A stretch of 64,000 bases of DNA from Alisma plantago-aquatica. Its lineage: Eukaryota > Streptophyta > Magnoliopsida > Alismatales > Alismataceae. This document shows, piece by piece, positions 23,195 through 34,571 of the stretch (position 1 is the stretch's first letter; every line of letters begins with the position of its first letter). The stretch is taken from NCBI GenBank assembly GCA_963693085.1, contig OY856409.1, positions 293,608,058 to 293,672,057 of the forward strand, written 5' to 3'. A program made the position numbers and the translations under genes. The notes under the pieces were generated by a model. That model saw only the letters and a program-made list of their open reading frames with translations. It did no database searches and had not been told where the DNA came from.

Positions 23195-25870
23195 TGTAAT
23201 GACCACATTTGTGCTTAATTGGTAAACTAGGGTTTACCTGAATCATTACATGCTTGATTAGATTGAACGTCATTTAGACTTGATTAATGATAGTAGATCA
23301 ATTGTGATGTTTCAAACCTAAGAATAAACTCTAACTATGATTTTAGTTTGAAGAATTAGGGTTTGAGAAATGTAAACCCTAATTGGAAAAAATTAGGGTT
23401 TTGATAATACATGAATATGGAATTTGATCAGGATAGTAGTGTGGTAAATGATTTTTCATATTTTATACAAATTTTTATTTAATTGAATTTTGGATATGAT
23501 ATGTATAACTCAATCATTCATATTGGAGAAAATTTTCAGAATATTTGAGAGTTCTTTGAATGTGGTTCTCGGTCGAACTATACTTCGACCAAAATGCTGA
23601 CAGAGTGCTTTTCAGAAGTGTAGTGTTTTATTTTTAATTATTTATTAATAACTCCAAATGATCAAAAAAATTAACTAAAGATCTAAAACTAAATTATAAA
23701 CAACATTTATAATTTTCATAATTTTAGATGCATTTAGACCTTATCAGTAGACAAATTACAGTAACTGACATTTCTGTAGAATTATGGATAGCATTGCTTT
23801 ATTCGATTTTTAATTAATTAATGGAAGCTACTAATGATCTAAAATTTTAACTAAAGTTTTTTAACTCAATTATAAACAACATGATAAATTATAATAATTT
23901 TTGGAGGAGTCTTTATCTCTAAAATACACGAATTTACAAAATCCTTTTTATGACAGAAAAAATTTTGTTGAAATAAGAAAAAGTATAGTAAGGGGTCAAA
24001 GTGAAATTGACCCAAGCAGTTCAATTGATCTATATGGTCAACCTAACACACAAGGAGATCTCATAATTCGTGATTAAATCTAGAGAAACGAAATCCTAGA
24101 TAGAGAGAGAGTTAGGGTTTGAAAGGAGAAATTGATGGAGATGCTGACCTAGGGTTTTGCGGTCCGAGGAATGATGAAATCATGTAAGTTTAACTTCTTT
24201 GGATATAGTTTCATGGTGAATCTTCTCTCACATGTAAAAATTCCATCGATCCTCTTATTTGATCCAAAATGGTATCAAAACTTCCCCTTTTCTCACTCTT
24301 TCTTCATAATCCCTCATTTTTAGGATTTCCGAGTTGAAAGGAAGAAGAATTGGGTGAATTGCTAGGGATTTGATATGAGATCGAGATTTTCAGGGATGAT
24401 CTATGTTTTTAATGTGTTTTCACACCTTAGGGTAAGTGAGAACTTCCTTTAAATAGTATATCGCATGAAAATTGGTTAATTCATCCATAATCTTTAATTG
24501 CTAGTATGCGACTACAAACCCTGAATTGTCTATTTGTTCTAAGTTGTTGCAAAATGATATGAAATGGATTCTTCCTCTGTTTGGATGAAGTTCAGATGAT
24601 AAAATCATATTATAAATGTATACAATACATCCTAATGAGAATTCCCAAAGTATTCACAGAAGTTATAAGAGTAAACTAAAATATAGGGAATTTTTCTATG
24701 ACTGAAATTTGTTGTATAAGTAAATAGAGAAAATTGCTTATCTAGATCCCCTTGGTTATGAATGATTGTTTATCTAAATTCATGGTACATATATGTCAGA
24801 TACTATCTTGGATTTCATTCAAATTGAATAGTGTTTGTTTGATATCTCAATAAAGAGGGTGAAACCCTAGATGCGAGGAAAGTTGGATATTTGCGAATAG
24901 ATATCCTGAAATCCATTTGAAGGGATTTTCTTGACATGATAGACTTTATTTATTCAATGTTATTATTGATGAATGATATCCTAGTGAATGGCATGGAAAC
25001 CCAAATTTAACCTAGTTCCAAGGTTTCATACATATATTTATTTTATATGATTTGTTGATAGTAGTCTTTATTCAGTGAATGTTTATGTCACATGAAATCT
25101 TTATGGGAGCCATGTGAATAAGTTGTTGCCTAGTAAGAGGTGACAAGATGTGTGATGGCCTTGTGAGCCATGAGAATACTTGTACAACTAGTGAAATTAA
25201 TACCTTGGTCTAAGGACCTAGAGGTAATGGTTACCTATTACAGAGGTAACAATGTTATGTGATGATCTAAGGGTTTGAATACCCTAATCCAGTAATCATG
25301 ATAATGATGTGAAGGGATGAGAATTCCTAGTAATGTGATAAGGGATTGAGATCCCAGGTATCATGTGTTTTAAATATTTGAAAAGTATGTGATAGATGTA
25401 TTACACCTTTCTTTGTAGCATTTGTGGTGATTAAATGAAACCCGAAGGGTAGGGTGTTCAATGAATCAAGTATTGTGATATCAATGTTCTAAGTTATTAT
25501 TAATAATTCTTGTCATGATAAGTAATTAACTCTTAATTGAGTTATGAGATGTACAACTCAAGATTTGGGTTGATATGCACGATTCTAGTGTGTATGTGCC
25601 AAGTGGACATTAAATATGTTTATTTAAGAATTTTAGTCTGCCTGCATGTATAGTATGTTGATTACTCAGTATATTATAATGTTTTGAATATACTACTCTA
25701 CCAAGTTTAGAATGATATACATACTGTATTATAACTTCAAATAAGTAGATACGACACCATAGAGATACCATATTCAAGTATAAGTAAAAGAAGAGTACCA
25801 TGTAGAAAGAGCTTTCTAGGAATAATAAAATAATAGACTTAGGAGCCCCAAACACCGTAGAACCCCTATG
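23195..25870 (+). repeat. D 3' LTR, first 2676 bp only
   Basis: Direct repeat of 15894 to about 18578, beginning TGTAATGACC. It is cut at 25870 by the A array. CTATG at 25866-25870 is the predicted left target duplication of A; the right copy would lie beyond the window. Confidence 0.9.
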
Positions 25871-27949
25871 TGGAAACACATCCCACTATCACATAGACAA
25901 CGAGGTGTTACGCGAAAATGTGCGGAAATCACCATAACCACATATTACCAAAAACACGGATTAATTAAAACCGATGGCAGAAAATGGATAAACTGAGAAT
26001 CTATTACATTCAAGTCCCCGTTCTGTAGGAAAACATGTTATATAAACATATACAAGATCTGATACGTGTCACAGCTAGGGAGATCAGTTTTCTTGTCATC
26101 ACATGAGTTCACCACCTGTTTATACATACATGAAGGCCCATATCTGGCTAGCAACAGGATATACAAAGGATCAACAGTTATACATCATGAAACAATGTCA
26201 AAATGCTCCCAAGGACCTGAGAGTTCAGGGATGACTCTAAGACTCTACTATAAAACAACCAAAACAGCAGCATATCCATCGCTTGCCTTCTACTGCTCTT
26301 CTTGCTGCTCGGTCGCAACTCCATGACCACCACCACGCCTAGCTCGACCACCTAAAAAGGTTATAAACCAGCGGGGTGAGACACACAGTCCCAGTGAGAA
26401 ACATAACTCCCCGCCGAAACTACAAAACCTCAGAAAGATAAAGCAACAAAGGCAGATGACTGATAAGAGGTATAACAAGAGCAGTTATAAAGTAAAGTTG
26501 TTCATACTATCAAGCTTACTAGAAGTACGGAAGGCATATACCCAAGTATTCTTTTATGGAACATGATTAACAAGAGAAAATTTATAAGGTCTTACCACAT
26601 AAAATGAGGAACATATAAGTAATTGCAGGTATAACAAGATTAACTACACAAGAAAGGCCTCAACTAATATTTCGTGTTTTGCCTTATGCAGTAAATACTA
26701 TTCGGCTGGATTACGTATTATTATGCCCTGAGGAAGTGAGCCGTACCGCTCAAATCCAACATTCGGTTGTGAAACCCAAGCTGGTGCCATACAAGGTCAA
26801 TGGAAGAGCCGGACTCCACGACCTCCCACCTCATGGTCAGTGCACAAGTACAATACAAGCAGGACCGTAGTCTCATGCTTAAGTGGCCTCAGCAACAGGG
26901 TCAGCTCCATAGGCTACCCTCCCTCTAGCCCGCCTTGGTACAGGTCACGGTGCTAGTCTATCCGAGCCACGGGCCAGTTCACCGTGCTCTGAGCCATGAA
27001 TGCATTCATGCTCTATCATACGGAGCCATGGGCATGTTCACCATGCTCATATTCATATCTCGAGTCTGCAGTCGTAGCTACACTCGATTCCCTCTCTGTT
27101 TTAGGCTAGGAGAAACCTCGCATATTCAACAATATGTGCTCCGGGTTAACCCGCATGAGAACCCGTTTCACCATCACCAGCTCCTGACGATGATGGATCG
27201 ATGGCCAGGGCAAACTACATGATTTGTTCCAATGTGATTAATTAGTATATTTTAAGTGGATTGCAAGATTCAACCAAGTTGTATAACATGCAAACTATAA
27301 CAAGAGTAAACAGTATGAAACTTAATATTATTCTTTTATTGTAATCAACATCATCCTGATCCAACATTACATGTTACTACTTGGCCTCTTGCCAATCATC
27401 TAGATCCATTCTCAAGGATTATCACATTGCCATGGGATCTCAATCCCTCATCACATATTGCCACTGCCCCTTAAGGCTTACATCATCATCATGGGATAGC
27501 AATCCCAAGTACTTTAGCCAAACACATCATACATGTTATATCGTCATCAAGAGTAACTGTCAAAGCATATATACCTCTTACCCCTTTACCTATCTATGCA
27601 TCACCTGCATGGTTAGTACAATCATCATGGGTTGACAGCAAGATCATCTTATCAACATAGGGCAATATTGATTGATTATATATGATATCATTCATGCTTC
27701 AACCTATGATCATAGATGCAGTTCATGCAAAGCAATCTTATATGCTTACCATTATCTCAGCATTATCCTTATCATTAAGATGATTACACGCATACTGATA
27801 ATATCATGGTAAGATACATAGATGTAGCAGGATTTATTAACAAGAGCTAGCGTATAGATTCCATAAGAGATAAGACCCTCACTAGGAGCATTCACTTTCC
27901 TCGCCAAAGGTGGTATCGGGCAGGTTACTGTCCCCAAACGCCCAACATA

Positions 27950-28410
27950 TACAGAAAACAGACCAGCGCATGTCAGCCAAACTCTAGGGTGTCGAGCATC
28001 CAAGGCATGACGGGCAACGCAACGTCATGCAACACAAGGTATTAGGTGCAACGCGGTGTCGGGCATTGCTGGTAGCGGGCACCCCGGCGTGCATCTCAGT
28101 CAAAGGAGCAAGTCTGGCGACGGTGCGTCATGCAATGGTGTGTCTATATTGTGCCATCAAGCATATCGTGCAATTCCATATATCGGGCACTTAGGGTGTT
28201 GTGCAACGCCCATCAGGTGTTGTGCTATCGACCGACACACACAGGCTAAGGCTAAAGGGTGATGCCCACCACAGACTAACTAGCAACGCTCCATCATAGT
28301 AAGGCATAACGATACCAGTCCATCACCAAGGTTAAGTGTATCGGGCATGTTACTCATCTAATTGTGATGCCCGACACACACCAAGCAGGGACCAAGGGTG
28401 ACGCCCAACT
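27950..28410. repeat. Degenerate GTGTCGGGCA-type short repeats in A LTR
   Basis: The motif TCGGGCA and variants (ACGGGCA, TCGTGCA, TCATGCA) recurs about every 30-50 bp with GCAACG(C/G). The same block lies at about 36700-37130 and 59450-59880 in the other LTRs. It is CpG-rich for this AT-rich region. Confidence 0.55.
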
Positions 28411-29324
28411 CAACCACATCAAGTGTCGTCCAAAGCTCAAGGTCAAGAGGGATATCGGGCATCACCTTCCCCAAGATCATAACGGCCAAGATGCAACCCC
28501 ACAAGGTTGTCATCAAACTCAAGCACAAGAGCACCACAATCCTAATGGATCAAGAAGATGGTTCACCTCTCAACTATAAGAGAGAGAGGGGTCTTGCCAA
28601 GCTTCATATCACCAAGCTCACCCTTCAAGTCCATGGTGAGAGGAGGGTGTTACTCAAGCTACTAGAACACAAGCTCACCTCTCAACTTAAATGAGAGAGG
28701 AGTGTTGCTCATGATACTAGAACTCAAGCTCACTCCTCAAGACCTAGGAGAGAAGGGAGTATTGCTAACCAAGAAACCCTAGAACACATGGTTCGGCCAA
28801 CAAGAACAACTTAAGCAAGAAACTAAACTAACAACATAACTAGCCGATCATAAGCAACATATAAACAAGAACATAGAAGATGGTAATGTAGTTAGGGTTA
28901 GGAGTTATGTAACCCGCCTTAAGCAAGCTCCAAGCTCCTAGCTCCAAGCACCACCACAAGAAGGAGAGCAAGTCACTCTAGGGTTCGGCCACCACTAGAG
29001 GAAGAAGGAGACTCCAAGAAGGATCGGCCACCAAGCTTGCAAAAGAAGAGGGTGTCATGCACCAAGGAGAGGAAGACTAAGGAACTAAAGGGATCCTTAG
29101 CAAGGGAAAGGAAACACATATATAGAAGGGGATGGAGGAGAAACTAAGGGAAGGTAAGGCAAGGTGTCGCCCACTTAGGGACACTTGTCCATGAGCAAAG
29201 CCACATGCCCTAAACACATGTCCAAGGCCATTGCAACATGCAAGCATCAAGCATCAAGCACCAAGTGTCCACTAGTGGTGACACAAACAAGGTCAAAGAA
29301 GGTCAAAGGGGTCCATGGGCAACA

Positions 29325-29450
29325 CACCTCCATGCCATGGCCGACACACCCACTCCATGGCCGACACAACCCTGGGCGACACACCACTAGGGCGACACAC
29401 AACCTGGGCGACACACTAGGCCGACACAAGCATGCTCTTTCCCGACACAA
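29325..29450. repeat. GGGCGACACA/GGCCGACACA short repeats in A LTR
   Basis: About seven imperfect copies of GGCGACACA within 125 bp; also at 51312-51440 and 60770-60900. Confidence 0.6.
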
Positions 29451-29756
29451 GGTCCAAAGAAGCAAAGGCAAGGCCCCACAAGGCCCAACAAGCTCAACCA
29501 AGCCCAGAGGAACTCAAGCAATGAGCCCAACCCTTCCTCTCAACACAAGAGGAAGAAAAGAGAGGGAGGAACACCACACAAGGTGACAAGCTTTCCCACA
29601 AACCCTAGACTTGGGTTAAGTGCAGGTAACACCTCCAGCTCTCAACAAAGCACAAACAAACCCTAATCTCCACAGAAAGTGATTAGCAAGAAACAAAGCA
29701 CCAAAGTTAAGCAAAGCAAACAGAGTAAACCCTAAACGGAGGTCAGGGTCCTTACA

Positions 29757-29768
29757 ATCTAACCCCCT
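29757..29768 (-). other. Polypurine tract, A unit 1
   Basis: Minus strand AGGGGGTTAGAT next to the LTR end. Equivalents lie at 51750-51761 and 61209-61220. Confidence 0.8.
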
Positions 29769-32700
29769 ACAAAGGGATTTCATCCCCGAAATCCGAAGAG
29801 AAAAGTGAGGGATACTTCCTCCTCATCTCTTCCTCAAGCTCCCACGTGGCTTCCTCAACGCCACGATGATGCCAAAGGACCTTCACAAGAACCAGGTCCT
29901 TCCTCTTCAGATTCTTAACTCTTCTATCAAGGATCACCACAGGACCTTCCTCGTAGGTCACATCTTCATCAAGCTCACCTTCAACTGGCTGTATAACTGT
30001 TCCTTAATCAGGATGACTTTTCTTCAGCATACTGACATGGAACACTGGATGTAACATGTGCAACTCTGGCGACAACTCTAACTCATAAGCTACCTTGCCA
30101 ACACGTGCTATGACCGGGTATGGCCCCATATACCTGGGTGCTAGCTTACCCTTCCGGCTAAACCTCAGCACACCTGTCCATGGAGAGACTTTAAGATACA
30201 CTTTGTCTCCTACCTGGAACTCCAAAGGTCGTCGGCGATTTTCTGCATAAGACTTTTGCCTGTCCTGTGCCACTTTCAACTGTTGCTGTATCACCTTGAT
30301 CTTCTCTATCGTCTGCTGCACTAACTCAGGAACCAACAGTTGATATTCACCAGACTCATACCAACACAAAGGATATCTACACTTCCTTCCATATAAGGCC
30401 TCATAAGGAGCCATGTCAATGCTCCGCTGATAACTATTGTTGTAAGAAAACTCTATCAAACTGAGATGTATGTCGCAACTACCGAGTAACTGCAAAACAC
30501 AAGCTCGAAGGAGATCTTCCAAATTTTGAATAGTCCTCTCAGACTGTCCATCTGTCTGCGGGTGGGAAGTCGGTACTGAACCTCAACTGTGTTCCCAACG
30601 CTCTGTGCAACTGTTCCCAGAAACGACTCGTGAATTGAGGACCTCTGTCAGAAACTATCGTCGCTGGCACACCGTGCAAATGCACTATCTCATCCACATA
30701 GACTCGAGTGAGCTTCTCGGCTGTATACATTGTCTTCACCGCTATGAAATGGGAAAACTTCGTCAATCTGTCCACTATAACCCAAATGGAATCATGATTC
30801 CTAGTTGTCCTGGGTAGGCCAACTACAAAATGCATGGTTATATGATCCCATTTCTACTGCGGTATCGGCAGGGGTTGCAACGTACCTGCCGACTTTTGAT
30901 GTTCAGCCTTGACTTGCTGACATACCGCACACCTAGCCACGAACTCAGATACATCTTTCTTCAAGCCGGGCCACCAATACAAGTCCTTTTGACTATGATA
31001 CATCTTGGTGACTCCTGGATGCATAGCATACATTGACGTGTGTGCTTCCTCGAGCACTAACTTCCTCATATCATCAGCATCAGGGACCACCATCCTATCA
31101 CGATAGAAAACTAGTCCATCCTCGGACTCATGGAACTCATCACACTTTTCGCTGCCAAACTCTGATCAGATCAACTATACTGTATCGTCTGTTTGTTGTG
31201 CATCTTTGATCTGTTGTCTCAGCGTAGGCTTGACTTGCATCTGTGCTAAAAGTCTAGCTAACAAGGAAACTTCCATCTGCACATTCATCTACCGCAAGGA
31301 AACAAACATATCCCGTCGATGGCATACCAGGGAACTCAAATGTGCCTTCTTTGAAGGAAAAGAAGAAGACTTTCGGCTAAGCGCATCAACTACCACATTT
31401 GCCTTACCAGGATGATACTCGATGGTGCAGTCGTAATCATTGATTAACTCCATCCATTGACATTGTCGCATGTTTAACTCATGCTGTGAAAAGATGTACT
31501 TCAGATTCTTATGATCCGTAAAGATCTGACACACTTCCCCGTAAAGATATTGTCTCCAAATCTTTAACGCATGAACCACTGCTGCCAACTCCAAATCATG
31601 AGTCGGATAGTTCTCCTCGTGTTTCTTAAGTTGTCGCGAAACAAAGGAAACCACATGATCTTCCTGCATCATCACACAACCTAAATCTTTCTTGGAAGCA
31701 TCGCAGAAAACAACATAGCCCTTTCCAGGCTCTGGCAGCACTAGTACTAGAGCACTAGTCAGCTTTTCCTTCAAACTTTGGAAATCTTGCTGACAACGGT
31801 CATCCCAGACAAAAGGTACATCCTTTCTAGTCAACTTTGCCATAGGAAACGTAATCGCACTGAAGTCCTTGATAAACCTCCGGTAGTATCCTGCCAAACC
31901 CAGAAAACTATGAACTCCTATCGGCATCTTTGGTTGTTCCCATTCTGCAACAGACTCCACCTTCTTCGGATCTACTTTGACCCCTTTTGCAGATATCACA
32001 TGACCTAAGAAATTTACTTTTTCCAACCAGAACTCACACTTACTGAACTTGGCATACAGCTGATGTTGGCGAAGAAGAGTCATCGCTAGTCGAAGATGTC
32101 GCTCATGTTCTTGCTTGTCTTGACTGTAGATCAGGATGTCATCTATAAAGACTACAACAAACTGATCTAGGAACGGACGGAACACTCTGTTCATCAAGTC
32201 CATGAAAGCAGCAGGTGCATTGGTTAGCCCAAACGACATAACCACAAACTCAAAGTGACCATACCTCATCCTAAAAGCTAACTTTGGTATGTCATCCGCC
32301 TTTATCCTCAACTGATGATATCCCGACCGCAGATCGATCTTAGAAAACACTGTAGCACCACGCAATTGATCGAACAGATCGTCTATCCTCGGCAACGGGT
32401 ACTTATTCTTGATCGTGACATTGTTCAACTGTCGTTAATCTATACATAACTTCATCGATCCATCCTTCTTCTTGACGAATAACACTGGATCACCCCAAGG
32501 CGACGTACTTGATCGAATGAAACCTTTCTCCAACAACTCTTGCAACTACTTCTTAAGCTCTTCCATTTCTACTGGAGTCATCCTATATGGTGTCTGTGCA
32601 ACTGGTTGCGTACGTGGGACCAGATTGATATCGAAATCAATCTCTCGGGGTGGAGGAACACCAGGGAACTCATCAGGAAACACATTGGCCAACTCTCGGA

Positions 32701-33300
32701 CAACTGGCACCTCCTCAAGGCTAGGACCTTTCGCCTTGGTAGCCACAACGGTATCCACAACGTGAGCTAAGAACGTCTCGCATCCTTGTCGTAGCAACTT
32801 ATCTGCCACCATGGAGGATACTAGACATGTCGGGATAATCTTCCTATCTCCTTGGAAGATCCACCTCACTCCATCATCCTCAAACACAGCTTTCTTGAAA
32901 CCACAGTCCAAAACAACCTTATACTTCTCTAAGGTATCCATCCCAAGGATAACATCAAAACCATGCATATCAAGTGGTATAAGATCCACTTGTATGTTGT
33001 GTCCTGAAAAAGATAAGACACAAGATGGACACTCTTCTCGAAGCATCAAGGAACCATTAAGAGGGGTTTCTAACAACAAACTATTCTTCTTACAGCTAAC
33101 CGGTAAACAACAGTTCTCAAGCATACTATAGGCGATAAAAGAGTATGTAGCACCCGGGTCAACCATAAGAGATATAAAGCAAGAAGAAGACATATCAGAA
33201 TGAAATAACTCCATCTGACATGTCACCACTCTCGGGTTGACTATCGCCTCTGGCTGACTCATAGCATAGAATTGAGTCGTTGCTTGCTGTCCACGTCCTC
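29767..33300 (-). pseudogene. pol: A unit 1 pol: protease, RT, RNase H, integrase, chromodomain
   Basis: Minus-strand order: protease VDPGATYSF (about 33160); RT with [16 protein letters not shown] and [10 protein letters not shown] (31850-32428, catalytic Asp pair intact); RNase H with VFCDASKK and TDHKNLKY (31400-31790); integrase zinc module CAVCQQVK, core and C-terminal region (30004-31093); chromodomain-like end with VKVLWHHRGVEEATWELE (29767-29961). Defects: stops at 32546-32548, 32435-32437 (within the CIDYRQ motif), 31289-31291, 31175-31177 and 30854-30856, and a frameshift near 30555. The first catalytic Asp of integrase is His (MHFVVGLP; unit 2 has MDFVVGLP). The chromodomain would direct insertion to heterochromatin. 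Confidence 0.92.
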
Positions 33301-33389
33301 TGCTTCCTTGACCAGACGATCCCGCTTACGATGCTTGACTACGTCTTCGCCCTCTGTTACCACTGGGCTGATGTCTATCTGATCCTTGT

Positions 33390-34450
33390 TGGTTCTACCT
33401 CGGCTGCTGCGTCACTTCAACATCTCTTTTTGGGCAATTCGACTTGAAATGCCCCGTCTGACTGCAGATATAGCATGTCTTAACTTCGAATCGTGGCCTA
33501 GATGGCCTTGTCACTGCCACAGAAGTTGTACTATGTGCCTTTGACAGTGAAGAAACATATCCTCTTCTCTTACTCGGAGACCACTGCGATGGTACACTGG
33601 AACCTCTCATTACGGAAGGTGCGGAAAACCTTGGCTTCTTGAAGCCATCAAACCTCTGCCCCTAGAACTGAGAAGGCCTCTTGTGAGACATGGATTCTCT
33701 TTTCTCCCTTACCGACAGATTCCACAAACGTAGCAAACCACTCTCTATTCTCCAACGCAGAAGCAGGAGTTGTCAGCTCAGCACTCAGACCTTTCTCAAA
33801 GTGTCTGATCTGCTCTTCATCTGTCGCTGCCATGTGAGGACAAAACCTCAGTAGGTCCATGAACTTGGCCTCATACTTGGTGATGTTCATCGTTCCTTGG
33901 TGCAAGCGCTCAAACTGACTGATCTTCTCATCCAGATATGTCTTCAGAAAGTATCTACTGACAAACTCGTGCCGGAAAACCTCCCAACCGATCACCTCAC
34001 CAGGTCGCTTCTCTTCCTCGATGGTCCACCAGTGACCAGCACTACCCTTCAAAGGTAGACAGCGTGCTTGACTTTGTCTGCTTCGGGGATGTCAAGGATC
34101 CGGAAAGCCTTCTCAAGACTTGTCAGCCACAGATCTGTGTCCGCTGGATCAATCGTTCCATCATAATCTGAAGCTCCGACTCGACGAAGCCGCTCAAAGG
34201 TCTTCCCAATACCCGATGTTTCACCATGGGGAGCATGTGCTCTCGGTGGAGGCACTGGCAATCTCTCTACCATGAGATTCATCATAGCCATTATTTGCCC
34301 CATAAGATGTTGATAGGCAGGGTGTTCAAGAATGGCTGGGTCAGGTTGAGGGACCTCAGGCACCCGATCTTCATGTGCCTGCCCTATAGCACCATCAACT
34401 GATGCAGCATCGCTGTTCTCGGCAGCATGTTCTTCATGGTTTCCAGACAT
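33390..34450 (-). pseudogene. gag: A unit 1 gag with CCHC knuckle
   Basis: Starts MSGNHEEH at 34450. The retrotrans_gag core follows, with FERLRRVGASDY, GSAGHWWTI, FVSRYF and a DEEQIRHFEKGL segment. A one-base loss in an A-run near 34052 (AAAA in unit 2, AAA here) shifts the frame, and a TAG in the FDGFKK region follows. The zinc knuckle CYICSQTGHFKSNC (CX2CX4HX4C) is intact near 33430-33475. The capsid role is known from the family. Confidence 0.9.
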
Positions 34451-34559
34451 CTTGGCTTTTCTTCCGCTGAGGGTAGAAGATGATTGTAAGAAAATCTGGA
34501 AAACTCACAAGAACAGACACAACCTAGTCCTAAATCCATGTAGACTCAGCGAACCTAGG

Positions 34560-34571
34560 GCTCTGATACCA
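34560..34571 (-). other. Primer binding site, A unit 1
   Basis: Minus strand TGGTATCAGAGC (initiator tRNA-Met), seven bases inside the LTR that starts at 34579. Confidence 0.92.

Larger units (their letters stand above)
15894..25870 (+). mobile_element. Non-coding LTR retrotransposon D (LARD-like), 3' LTR interrupted
   Basis: A direct repeat (15894-19690 and 23195-25870 onward) flanks 3.5 kb. PBS-like TGGTATCAGATC follows the first copy and a purine tract AAGGGGGTGAGAA precedes the second, so the element reads on the plus strand. The interior has no ORF of note. The 3' LTR stops at 25870, where the A array begins; the matching point in the 5' LTR is 18578, so about 1.1 kb of LTR is expected beyond 64000. 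Large LTRs and a non-coding core match the LARD definition. Confidence 0.88.
25871..29756 (-). repeat. A LTR copy 1 (3' LTR of unit 1)
   Basis: 3886 bp. It begins TGGAAACACATCCC, where the other copies have TGGCAACACATCCC, and ends CCTTACA. A TATA-like CTATATATG (minus strand) lies near 29117-29125. The minus-strand donor-like AAG|GCGGGTTACATAAC is at 28917 and the acceptor-like CCTTTTTAG|GTGG ends at 26352. Confidence 0.93.

Noticed and set aside
29185..29586. 133-codon Thr/His/Arg-rich frame in the A LTR
   Set aside because: It is produced by the GGCGACACA short repeats and differs in length between LTR copies.
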